Translations under genes and position numbers: made by a program
Part shown: positions 6,827 through 13,866 of the stretch, piece by piece
Position numbering within the stretch: position 1 is the first letter of the stretch
Layout of the letters: the number at the start of each line of letters is the position of its first letter
The notes under the pieces: model-generated
Databases searched by the model: none
The model's input: the letters and a program-made list of their open reading frames with translations, nothing else
Told to the model about the DNA's origin: nothing
Assembly (NCBI GenBank): GCA_007128495.1
Contig: SKXH01000060.1
Span: forward strand, 1 to 13,866
Origin: Bacteroidota bacterium
Lineage (GTDB): Bacteria > Bacteroidota > Ignavibacteria > T3Sed10-11
Length of the DNA: 13,866 nucleotides
Direction of reading: 5' to 3'

Positions 6827-7771
6827 GTGAACGAAAACAAAATAGCAACCGATGATATGAATTACGATAAGATACTCCGCGAAATATACAAAGAAGTCTC
6901 ACCACTTTTCAATCAAGGAAAAGTGGTTCAATATATACCCGCGCTCTCCGCGGTACCAGCTTCAAAGTTCGGTATGGCCGTATGTACTCTCGACGGTGAT
7001 GTATATACCATCGGTGATACGGATGAGCGTTTTTCCATTCAGAGTATTTCCAAAGTATATGCCCTGACACTTGCCTTTAAAATGGTGGGCGAAGATATGT
7101 GGAAACGGGTTGGCAAAGAACCGTCGGGCAACCCGTTTAACTCGCTGGTACAGCTTGAATATGAACGCGGCATTCCCCGAAATCCGCTGATCAACGCCGG
7201 CTCCCTGGTGATTGCCGACATATTACTATCACAAATACCGGATCCGAAACATGAAATATTGAAATTCGTCCGGAAGACTTCCGGCAACTCCGACATCCAA
7301 TACGACAATGCCGTCATAGCATCGGAGAAAATTACCGGTCATCGCAACATGGCTTTAGCGCATATGATGTGTAGTTTTCGCAACATTTACAATCCGGTCG
7401 ATGACGTGCTGGATGTTTACTTTCATCACTGCGGCATTTCGATGAACTCCATCGATCTTGCCAGATCGTTTATGTACCTGGCAAATCATGGGGTGATACC
7501 ACAGAGCAATGAGTATATAATCAGCAATAGCAGAGCGAAGCGGATTAACGCATTGTTATTGACATGCGGTTTGTACGACGAGTCGGGAGACTTTGCATTC
7601 CGCGTCGGGTTACCCGGTAAGAGCGGCGTCGGGGGCGGTATCGTCGCCGTGCTTCCCGGGAAGCTAAGCGTTGCAGTGTGGAGCCCCGCGCTCGGGCCGT
7701 CGGGTAATTCCCTGGCCGGCATTCAGGCGCTCGAACTCTTCACAACAAAAACGGGAATGTCGGTTTTTTAA
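6827..7771 (+). CDS. glsA: Glutaminase (serine-dependent beta-lactamase-like family)
   Basis: The protein hydrolyses L-glutamine to L-glutamate and ammonia in the cytoplasm. Its 314 residues fit the bacterial glutaminase length of about 305-310 plus a short N-terminal extension. Key motifs are RFSIQSISK (68-76), with nucleophile Ser73 and general base Lys76, LLTCGLYDESG (244-254) with the conserved Tyr250, and GLPGKSGVGGGI (261-272) with Lys265. ERGIPRNPLINAG (113-125) is also typical. The GTG at 6827 has AGAAAG upstream and the ATG at 6857 is an alternative. Alignment to known family N-termini suggests the conserved part begins around residue 11, so either is possible. It is transcribed alone, divergently from mla and convergently with the GH65 gene, and nothing nearby uses glutamine in an obvious way. 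Confidence 0.93.
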   Translation: MNENKIATDDMNYDKILREIYKEVSPLFNQGKVVQYIPALSAVPASKFGMAVCTLDGDVYTIGDTDERFSIQSISKVYALTLAFKMVGEDMWKRVGKEPSGNPFNSLVQLEYERGIPRNPLINAGSLVIADILLSQIPDPKHEILKFVRKTSGNSDIQYDNAVIASEKITGHRNMALAHMMCSFRNIYNPVDDVLDVYFHHCGISMNSIDLARSFMYLANHGVIPQSNEYIISNSRAKRINALLLTCGLYDESGDFAFRVGLPGKSGVGGGIVAVLPGKLSVAVWSPALGPSGNSLAGIQALELFTTKTGMSVF

Positions 7772-7783
7772 ATGCAGCCGATG

Positions 7784-10174
7784 TTATAATTTCACCTGCT
7801 TCCGTTGATCTGGTTCGAGTTCAAACGTATTTCCGTTTAAACCGACCTTCATTTTTTCACCGCGGCCGGTTCCGGCGGTAATCGTTACCTCATTACAATT
7901 GAACGCCAGGTCGAGCCAGTTGCCGAAGTACCGTATCCTGAAGTGCAGGTTTCTGACTTCTTCGGGAAGTGCCGGGTTGAGCCAGATTATATCGTCGCGA
8001 ATTGCCAGGCCGGTAAAACACCGTTGCACGAGGTCGACCGTTCCTGCCATAGCACCGAGGTGAATGCCTTCCTTCGTTGTACCCCCTTGAATATCACTGA
8101 TGTCGCTCTCGAGCGCCTCCTTAAACAATTCCCAGGATTGTTTCCTGTCGAAACGAGCAAGCACCCATGAATGAACAACGCGGCTCAATGTTGAACCGTG
8201 ATCGGTGCGGGCAAGATAATATTCTACAATCTCCGATAGTTTCTCACGCTTAAGTTCATACCCGAGCCGGTTAAAGAGCTCCTCCAAGGCCTCAAAGGAA
8301 AACAGATAAAACAGCATCAAGACGTCGGCTTGCTTGGATATCTTATAACGGTTCGGATTATCTCCTTCGGCTTTCAGTATCCGGTCGAGCCGGTGAAGGT
8401 CCCCGTATTTTTCTTTATACGCATCCCAATCGAGTTCTTTGAGATCTTCATATCCCTCAAACTGTGCGGGGATACCATCCCGCTCAAAGACGATAAGCAT
8501 CTTCTTTGCTATATCGTGCCATCGGGAAATTTCATCATCTTTCAAATCGACCTTATCAGTAATCTCCTTGCGGCATTCTGGATCGATCAATTGCAGCGAT
8601 TCAATAGCCCGGCAAATACACCAGACAGCCATCACATTGGTATAGGTATTATTATTCAATCCCGGTTCGTCGCTGTCCGGATATCCTTCGTGATATTCAT
8701 CCGGGCCGACAACCTTTTTTATCTCGTATCTATCGAGCTCTTCGTTATATGTAGCCAATGAATCCCACAGTCGTGCGATCTCAACAAGCATTTCGGCGCC
8801 GTATGAACAAAGGAATTCAATATCGTGTGTGGTTTGATAATAGTGCCATACGTTAAAGGCAATTGCAGCATTCACATGACGCTGCAGATGAGTATGATCG
8901 GGGTCCCACTTCCCCGATCTCGGATTGAGGTGAAGCTCCTGTGTTTCCTCACGTCCGTTGCTGCCGCTTTGCCAGGGGAATAATGCTCCTTTTAAGTTCT
9001 CTTTCTTTGCAGCTCTGCGGGCAACACCCATTCGTCGGTAACGGTAGAGCAGCAGGGAACGGGTGATCTCGGGGAGGCGATAATTTAAGAACGGCAGGAT
9101 GAACATCTCATCCCAGAATATATGACCGCGGTATGCTTCACCGTGTAATCCACGCGCCGGAATACTGAAATCGAGATCGAGACTATTCATCGACGTCGTT
9201 TGAATAATGTGAAAAATATGCAGACGGAGTATCAACTGCATTCTTCCGCCGTCCTCGTCGAATGTTATATCGGTGCGATCCCAATAATATTCCCACCGCT
9301 TTTTATGCGTGGCAAACAGTTCCTCAAATGTATCGGCATCCCGGATTGCATTTCTGGCCTCGAGCCCGCTCTCGGAAATCGCTTTATCACGCGATGTATA
9401 AAGCGCTACGATTTTCTCGACAGAAAGTTCCTTTCCCTCCTCAACCTCACAATCAAGCCGGTGAGCAATAAAACCGCTCTCTTCCAGCAACTCACGATGC
9501 GGGAACACCTGCACTCCCCTCTCGTCATACAAACGCGTACGTGCCGCCTGCGACATGCGAATCCGTGATTGTTTTGTTTCTACCTTCAACCAGATGCCAT
9601 CGTCGCCGACCGGTCCTCCGTCGCGTGCAATAAGATGATCACCCCGCAATGCCTTATATCGTTCAACACCTTTATTGACAACAGTACCGTCAAGAGCAGA
9701 TCGGATCTGAATTTTACCCGACCAATTTTCAGGACGAATAATCATTTTTATTGCGGCAAGATGCATCTCCCGTATATGCACAAAACGATAACTGATAAGT
9801 GTTGTGATGCGACCTTCTGAATCTTTAAATTTAACTTCCCGTTCGAGCATACCTTCGCGGATGTGTAATTCCTTCCGGTATGAGAGTATCTCAACATCCT
9901 TCAGGTTGAACCACTTACCGCCTTCGGGTTTGAAATTCAGCGGCAGCCAGTTCGGGAAGTTAACCAGGTCTTCATTCTCAACCATCCTGCCCGAGATCTC
10001 GGTTTTCATCCGGTTAAATCCGCCGGCTAAATAGGTACCCGGGTAGTGTACATCATCCGCTACAGCTTCTTCGCCCGCTCCTCGTGTTGCAAAATATCCG
10101 TTACCAAGCGTACATAATGCCTCCCGCAATCCCTGATTCTCTGGTTTGAATTCATTATATTGTAATGTCCACAT
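7784..10174 (-). CDS. GH65 family glycoside phosphorylase (trehalose/kojibiose/maltose phosphorylase-like)
   Basis: This 796-residue enzyme has the usual GH65 size and layout: an N-terminal beta domain (WTLQYNEFKPENQGLREA at 2-19, a typical opening), an (alpha/alpha)6 barrel from about 310, and a C-terminal beta sheet. Catalytic and substrate features are visible. FWDEMFILP lies at 353-361. GPDEYHEGYPD holds the general acid Glu493. KQADVL lies at 614-619. The phosphate-side loop is HGSTLS at 659-664, followed by HS at 668-669. GIHLGAMAGTVDLVQRCFTGL at 703-723 is characteristic. Phosphorolysis inverts an alpha-glucoside to beta-glucose-1-phosphate, which the partner encoded just upstream could use. 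The disaccharide cannot be told. The ATG lies two bases after the upstream stop, with GGGGGAG inside that gene, so they are translationally coupled. There is no signal peptide, so it is cytoplasmic. Confidence 0.9.
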   Translation of the reverse strand: MWTLQYNEFKPENQGLREALCTLGNGYFATRGAGEEAVADDVHYPGTYLAGGFNRMKTEISGRMVENEDLVNFPNWLPLNFKPEGGKWFNLKDVEILSYRKELHIREGMLEREVKFKDSEGRITTLISYRFVHIREMHLAAIKMIIRPENWSGKIQIRSALDGTVVNKGVERYKALRGDHLIARDGGPVGDDGIWLKVETKQSRIRMSQAARTRLYDERGVQVFPHRELLEESGFIAHRLDCEVEEGKELSVEKIVALYTSRDKAISESGLEARNAIRDADTFEELFATHKKRWEYYWDRTDITFDEDGGRMQLILRLHIFHIIQTTSMNSLDLDFSIPARGLHGEAYRGHIFWDEMFILPFLNYRLPEITRSLLLYRYRRMGVARRAAKKENLKGALFPWQSGSNGREETQELHLNPRSGKWDPDHTHLQRHVNAAIAFNVWHYYQTTHDIEFLCSYGAEMLVEIARLWDSLATYNEELDRYEIKKVVGPDEYHEGYPDSDEPGLNNNTYTNVMAVWCICRAIESLQLIDPECRKEITDKVDLKDDEISRWHDIAKKMLIVFERDGIPAQFEGYEDLKELDWDAYKEKYGDLHRLDRILKAEGDNPNRYKISKQADVLMLFYLFSFEALEELFNRLGYELKREKLSEIVEYYLARTDHGSTLSRVVHSWVLARFDRKQSWELFKEALESDISDIQGGTTKEGIHLGAMAGTVDLVQRCFTGLAIRDDIIWLNPALPEEVRNLHFRIRYFGNWLDLAFNCNEVTITAGTGRGEKMKVGLNGNTFELEPDQRKQVKL

Positions 10175-10176
10175 AT

Positions 10177-11748
10177 CTATGAACTCCCCCGTTCAATAGT
10201 TGTACTTACTCGTTTTAAAAACGCACGGACCGCATTTGTATCTGCTAATACATAATGGGCTTCAGTTTTCTTTTCTTCCGTTGCGACTAAAATCCCGATT
10301 CCATCCTTTTTAATTTCACGGAATGCATTCTCATCGGTTAAATCATCGCCGATATAAAGCGGCATCGCTTTCTCTGTATCGAGCTCAAGCGCTTCAAGTA
10401 ACCAGCGAACCGCTTTGCCCTTATGCCAATCGACCGCCGGTTGAATCTCAATGACCTTTTTCCCGCCTCCTTTCTTCAACGAATCGTATTTATTCATCAC
10501 TTCATCGACCGAATCGATCACTGCCTGCACATCCTGTTCAGCCACACGGCGATAATGCGTCGCAACGGAAAACTTTTTTCGCTCGACCTGAGCGCCTTCG
10601 ATGGCTTGTAATGAATTTTCAAGGTCTTGTTCTACCTTATCGAGTATCGGCATAAATTCCTTACCTTTCTCATGAATTTTTTCAAACCCTCCGGGTCCCT
10701 TGATATCGAAACCGTGGCTGCCTGCATAATATAAATTATTAAGCCCGACCCGCTCCTCTACATCGGCTCGATCTCTTCCGCTCACGATAGCAACTTTACA
10801 CTTATTACTCAACTCCTGTATAACCTCCCGCATATCGCCGGCCAAAATTGCATCTTCCGGCCGCTCAACGATTGGCGTGAGCGTACCGTCGTAATCAAGA
10901 AAAACAGCCAATTCCTTGCGATCGATTTTTTTCATAATGTCTTCAAATGATTGTATTGCCGACGGGAGCCACGATACCGATGTATCATCTTCAATCTGCA
11001 CCTGAACGAGATCCTTGACTACCACATCGGCTCCTTTATCGAGAAGTTGATTCTCAATACCTGTTCGGTCGACACCGATAACCAGACCGAAGTCGCCTCT
11101 GCTGCCTGCACGAACACCGGAGATTGCATCCTCAAAGACTATCGACCGTTGAGCGGCGACACCAAGCTGATCGACCGCAGAAAGAAATACGTCGGGATGC
11201 GGCTTGCCTTTAAGCCCCATCTCTGCTGCATCGACGCCGTCAACCTTCACTTCAAACAAATGGAGCAATCCCGCGCGTTTCAAAACCGGCTCACAATTTT
11301 TGCTGGATGATATAATACCGATTTTCATGCCGCGCGCTCGTGCTTCCTCGATAAGTTTAACGGTGGAATGGAATATTGCAACACCATCCTCCTCCAGCCG
11401 CTCCTGAAAAGCAATGTTCTTCTTATTGCCCAATCCGCAAATCGTTTCCTTACCGGGTGGATCCGACGGATCACCAAATTCTAAAGTAATACCCCGGGAC
11501 TTTAAAAAATCTTCTACTCCCTTATAGCGCGGTTTTCCGTCGACATGTGTAAAATAATCCTGTTTTGCATCGAACGGTACGAACTCATTGCCGGTTTTTT
11601 CAGCGTGCTTTTTTAATACTTCATCAAACAATTGCTTCCAAGCTGCAGCGTGCACACCGGCAGTATCCGTCACCACTCCGTCAAGATCAAATACAATGGC
11701 ATCGTACTCGCTGGTTTTAATTTTCACGATCATATCTTTCGCATTCAT
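10177..11748 (-). CDS. Bifunctional protein: beta-phosphoglucomutase-like HAD domain plus trehalose-phosphatase-like domain
   Basis: Two HAD-superfamily units are joined (residues numbered from the upstream ATG at 11754). The first (about 15-250) resembles beta-phosphoglucomutase. It has FDLDGVVTD with Asp23 and Asp25, a cap opening with HAAAWKQLF, GIISSS at 146-151, Lys184 in KGKPHPD, and FEDAISG with Glu208 and Asp209. The second (about 280-525) resembles trehalose-6-phosphate phosphatase. It has FLDYDGTLTP (Asp287, Asp289), VSGRDR at 324-329, AGSHGFDI, HKGKAV at 444-449, and YIGDDLTDENAF at 467-478. All HAD motifs are intact in both. I chose the ATG at 11748 because AGGA lies seven bases before it; the ATG at 11754 nearly touches AGGA. 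Domain order plus the downstream GH65 gene matches mycobacterial OtsB1. Confidence 0.88.
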   Translation of the reverse strand: MNAKDMIVKIKTSEYDAIVFDLDGVVTDTAGVHAAAWKQLFDEVLKKHAEKTGNEFVPFDAKQDYFTHVDGKPRYKGVEDFLKSRGITLEFGDPSDPPGKETICGLGNKKNIAFQERLEEDGVAIFHSTVKLIEEARARGMKIGIISSSKNCEPVLKRAGLLHLFEVKVDGVDAAEMGLKGKPHPDVFLSAVDQLGVAAQRSIVFEDAISGVRAGSRGDFGLVIGVDRTGIENQLLDKGADVVVKDLVQVQIEDDTSVSWLPSAIQSFEDIMKKIDRKELAVFLDYDGTLTPIVERPEDAILAGDMREVIQELSNKCKVAIVSGRDRADVEERVGLNNLYYAGSHGFDIKGPGGFEKIHEKGKEFMPILDKVEQDLENSLQAIEGAQVERKKFSVATHYRRVAEQDVQAVIDSVDEVMNKYDSLKKGGGKKVIEIQPAVDWHKGKAVRWLLEALELDTEKAMPLYIGDDLTDENAFREIKKDGIGILVATEEKKTEAHYVLADTNAVRAFLKRVSTTIERGSS

Positions 11749-11754
11749 AATCAT

Positions 11755-11903
11755 ATCCTATTCTTCTACATGCACTAAATAATTTTAAAATAAAGAAATT
11801 GCTCCGGGCAGGGTACACCTAACCGTAAATTCGGGGATAGCACAGTGATGTCAACCTTTCTACTATTGTCGCAATAATTGACATAAGATGCATAAACTGT
11901 AAA
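11755..11903 (-). other. Untranslated leader with possible RNA structure
   Basis: This is the stretch between the promoter and the HAD start. The middle part (about 11800-11850) is richer in G and C than its AT-rich flanks. AGAAA...TTG can pair with CAA-TTTCT across it, leaving a two-base bulge. Inside that, CTA-CCG and CGG-TAG form an imperfect hairpin. No GC stem followed by a T-run is seen, so there is no clear attenuator. It matches no riboswitch class I recognise. The possible 24-codon ORF lies in it. Confidence 0.3.
11819..11893 (-). CDS. Possible 24-codon leader ORF upstream of the HAD/GH65 operon
   Basis: An ATG at 11893 opens a 24-codon frame ending in TAG, on the operon strand and 70 bases before the HAD start at 11748. 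The peptide opens MHLMSII and ends LCYPRIYG; I recognise no family. It has no Shine-Dalgarno sequence. Its ATG occupies exactly the position of the MFS start codon in an otherwise near-identical promoter block, which is the main reason to list it. It would need leaderless initiation. It may be a leader peptide or a chance frame within a structured leader. Confidence 0.25.
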   Translation of the reverse strand: MHLMSIIATIVERLTSLCYPRIYG

Positions 11904-11932
11904 AATATATAACCTCAAGAGGGAAATTGCAA
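11904..11932 (-). promoter_or_regulatory. Promoter of the HAD/GH65 operon
   Basis: On the minus strand TTGCAA (11927-11932) and TATATT (11904-11909) are separated by 17 bases. A short inverted repeat CCTC-AA-GAGG (11913-11922) fills much of the spacer and could be an operator. Transcription would begin near 11897, giving a leader of about 150 bases before the HAD start. The -35 flank and the block from the -10 to the next ATG nearly repeat those before the MFS gene. Confidence 0.55.
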
Positions 11933-11970
11933 GTTTTTATATACAAATCGGATGGAAATCTGCTGCATTT

Positions 11971-13866
11971 TTACCCTTTTATGAGTTTCGACATTTTTTT
12001 CATCAAGGAATCCAGCGATGAATATATTACCGGTACTACAACGAGAGTCAGGAATGTAGCGAAGGTAAGCCCGCTAATTATTGCGGTTCCCATCGGGCCC
12101 CAGAATGCCGTATTCTCCGAACCGAGCTGGAAGTCGGGATCGAAGCTGGTGAGCAATCCGATAAAATCAAAATTGATTCCGAACGTCAGCGGTACTAAAC
12201 CGAGTATAGTGGTAAGTGCCGTGAGTAAAACGGGACGTAAACGTATAGAGCCGGCTTCGACTATCGCTTCAGTTTTTGAATAACCTCGTTCAAGAAGTTG
12301 TTTTATATAATCAAGCAGCACGATATTATTAATACATACAATTCCTGCGAGACTGATGATACCGATAAAAGTCATTAATCCGAAATTCGTTCTCGTTACA
12401 ATTAGGCCGAGCAAAACGCCCGTTAAACTCAATGCAACGGCGATCACAATAATGAATGGCGCCGACATATTATTAAATTTTATCAACAATACAAGAAAAA
12501 TGAGCGCTATACCGACACCAAGTGCAACTGCAAGAAAATTAAAGCTTTCGTCCTGATCTTCGGTTTCACCGGTATATTCCATTTCATAACCCAGCGGGAG
12601 ATCGGCACGGTAATCGGCAAGATAATCCTGAACTTGTGCCAGCACCCCCGGACCGCTGAATCCCGACGCCGCCTGCGCCTCGACCTCTGCAGTTCGCCGC
12701 AGGTTAAGACGGGTTATAGAACCGAGTCCGGCACCATCGACAAAATCGGCAACCGAAACTAGCGGAATCTGTCTTCCCCTATTGTTGATCATAAGTTGAT
12801 CGAGATCCTGCAAATTATCGCGATCTTCTTCCCGAAGCCGTACAACAATATCATACTCGTCCTCACCGTCTCTGAAGGTACTCGCTTCGATTCCGTTGAT
12901 AGCGATTCTGATGGTTTGAGCAATATCACTAACATTCAATCCAAACTGATTTGCTTTTTCCTGATCGATAAGAACTCGGTACTCGGGTAAGCCGCCGGTG
13001 ATATTGTTCTGAACATCGACAAGCCCCGGTATATAGCCCACCGCCGATGCTTCCCTCAACATTTCCGTTATCTCTTCGGTTATACGAACAACCTGATTAA
13101 AGTCCTCACCAGAGATTTCTATGTTAACCGGCGGACCGGTCGGCGGACCGATCATTTGCGGTTCTATTCGAATATCCATATCGGGGATATCACGTAAGCC
13201 GTCCCGCAACCGGGATAGTGTTTGACTGCTCGGTTCCTCGCGATCGCCGAAATCAACCATGTTTATATTCATGGTTGCCTCTTCGGGTGTACCGGTTCCG
13301 GGAGCAAATATGCTGAGTGATACTCCAACATTGACAAGAATGTTTTCGACTCCCGCGCGGGCTGCCGGAAACTCGTCAAGCATTTCATTAATGCGTTCAT
13401 ATACTTGCAGCGCAACAGCATTGGTTGCCTCCACGTTCATCCCGATCGGGCCTTCGATATTCACAATAAGCTGATTCGGATCCGTTTCGGGAAAAAATTC
13501 GACGCCGGTCGGTGCCCCGACAAACATAACGAGAATACCGATAAGCGCACCCAGCACCAAATTGATGAGCAATGCCCTGTTATCGGTAAGAATGATCGGT
13601 TTATCGGTACGCCTGAACCTGCCGATAAAACCAACCAGAATAATGATCGCCGGAAGCCCCATTAAGACCATGATAGTACGAATATCGATATCTGCCCCGT
13701 AAAGTGAAGATAATAGTAAGCCAAGTCCCATTAGGGTACCGATAACGATACCGCTATAAAAAGTAACCTTACCGCCGCGAAATAATGCTTCGTGGGTGTG
13801 GATAATGACGCCGAGCAAACCGATACCGAGAGCTGCAAATCCGGGAATAAGCAGTACCAGACCCGA
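11971..13866 (-). CDS. RND-family efflux permease (N-terminus cut off by window edge)
   Basis: The visible 631 residues are the C-terminal part of an AcrB/MdtC-like inner-membrane pump, usually about 1,000-1,100 residues. They include membrane helices before the second periplasmic domain, then GVEFFPETDP (121-130), which opens that domain. Porter and docking subdomains follow, with NGIEASTFRDGEDEYDIVVR as a family-typical stretch. Five closing helices run from about 443, with GIVCINNIVLLDY (helix 10) and SIRLRPVLLTALTTILGLVP (helix 11). The open frame continues to the window edge, so a TTG at 13818 is only an internal codon. Two hydrophobic segments (about 34-57 and 63-83) seem extra before canonical helix 7. 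A hydrophilic insert (about 563-588) lies between helices 11 and 12. The substrate and periplasmic partner are outside view. Confidence 0.92.
   Translation of the reverse strand, partial: SGLVLLIPGFAALGIGLLGVIIHTHEALFRGGKVTFYSGIVIGTLMGLGLLLSSLYGADIDIRTIMVLMGLPAIIILVGFIGRFRRTDKPIILTDNRALLINLVLGALIGILVMFVGAPTGVEFFPETDPNQLIVNIEGPIGMNVEATNAVALQVYERINEMLDEFPAARAGVENILVNVGVSLSIFAPGTGTPEEATMNINMVDFGDREEPSSQTLSRLRDGLRDIPDMDIRIEPQMIGPPTGPPVNIEISGEDFNQVVRITEEITEMLREASAVGYIPGLVDVQNNITGGLPEYRVLIDQEKANQFGLNVSDIAQTIRIAINGIEASTFRDGEDEYDIVVRLREEDRDNLQDLDQLMINNRGRQIPLVSVADFVDGAGLGSITRLNLRRTAEVEAQAASGFSGPGVLAQVQDYLADYRADLPLGYEMEYTGETEDQDESFNFLAVALGVGIALIFLVLLIKFNNMSAPFIIVIAVALSLTGVLLGLIVTRTNFGLMTFIGIISLAGIVCINNIVLLDYIKQLLERGYSKTEAIVEAGSIRLRPVLLTALTTILGLVPLTFGINFDFIGLLTSFDPDFQLGSENTAFWGPMGTAIISGLTFATFLTLVVVPVIYSSLDSLMKKMSKLIKG

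Noticed and set aside
7750..7771. Terminator at the glutaminase end (A-run, CG stem, T6)
   Set aside because: Only two GC pairs with a bulge hold the stem, and it overlaps coding sequence. That is too weak to call.
8330..8761. Plus-strand open frame of 143 codons antisense to the GH65 gene
   Set aside because: It lies entirely within a confidently assigned GH65 gene whose motifs run through this stretch. Its translation shows no recognisable motif.
9200..9568. Plus-strand open frame of 122 codons antisense to GH65
   Set aside because: It is a shadow of the GH65 coding frame with no supporting motif or ribosome binding site.
11840..11852. TTGACA on the minus strand as -35 of a second HAD promoter
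   Set aside because: The hexamer is a perfect -35 match, but no acceptable -10 lies 16-18 bases downstream.
11927..12283. Plus-strand frame of 118 codons overlapping the RND 3' end
   Set aside because: Most of it is antisense to the conserved final helices of the RND pump, and its start lies in the promoter of the opposite operon.
13816..13818. TTG as the start of the RND gene
   Set aside because: The frame stays open and hydrophobic to the window edge, and the protein lacks its whole N-terminal half. This is an internal Leu codon.

Overview
The window comes from a diderm (Gram-negative type) bacterium. It carries a four-gene MCE/Mla lipid-transport operon, two lipoproteins with clear lipoboxes and an RND envelope exporter. 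By eye the base composition is moderate and the genes are packed tightly on both strands. I see no tRNA, rRNA, CRISPR array, insertion sequence or phage gene. The phylum cannot be fixed from the sequence. The STAS-MlaE fusion, the mlaD-first gene order and the insert in the RND C-terminus point away from enteric Proteobacteria.

Layout. 1-1690 (minus): a 12-helix MFS exporter followed 21 bases later by an alpha/beta-hydrolase that runs off the left edge. 1815-3308 (plus): a small lipoprotein built almost wholly of 12-residue repeats, then an ATP-grasp ligase-like protein of unknown substrate. 3320-6751 (minus): the Mla-type operon in the order mlaD, auxiliary lipoprotein, STAS-mlaE, mlaF. 6827-7771 (plus): glutaminase, divergent from mlaD with overlapping promoters. 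7784-11748 (minus): a bifunctional HAD phosphatase/phosphomutase plus trehalose-phosphatase-like protein, and a GH65 glycoside phosphorylase two bases downstream. Together these match the domain order of the single mycobacterial OtsB1 (Rv2006) polypeptide. 11755-11970: a leader region with a good promoter and a possible 24-codon ORF. 11971-13866 (minus): the C-terminal 631 residues of an RND exporter, cut by the right edge. No gene-free stretch exceeds 300 bases.

How the genes work together. The MCE protein, outer-membrane-type lipoprotein, permease and ATPase would form one machine moving phospholipid between the membranes. The GH65 protein would phosphorolyse an alpha-glucoside (trehalose, kojibiose or similar) to beta-glucose-1-phosphate. 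The first HAD domain would convert that to glucose-6-phosphate, and the second could remove phosphate from trehalose-6-phosphate.

Least explained by known families: the 12-residue-repeat lipoprotein with its ATP-grasp partner; a near-identical promoter-to-ATG block upstream of both the MFS gene and the 24-codon ORF; and the extra membrane hairpin in the RND protein.
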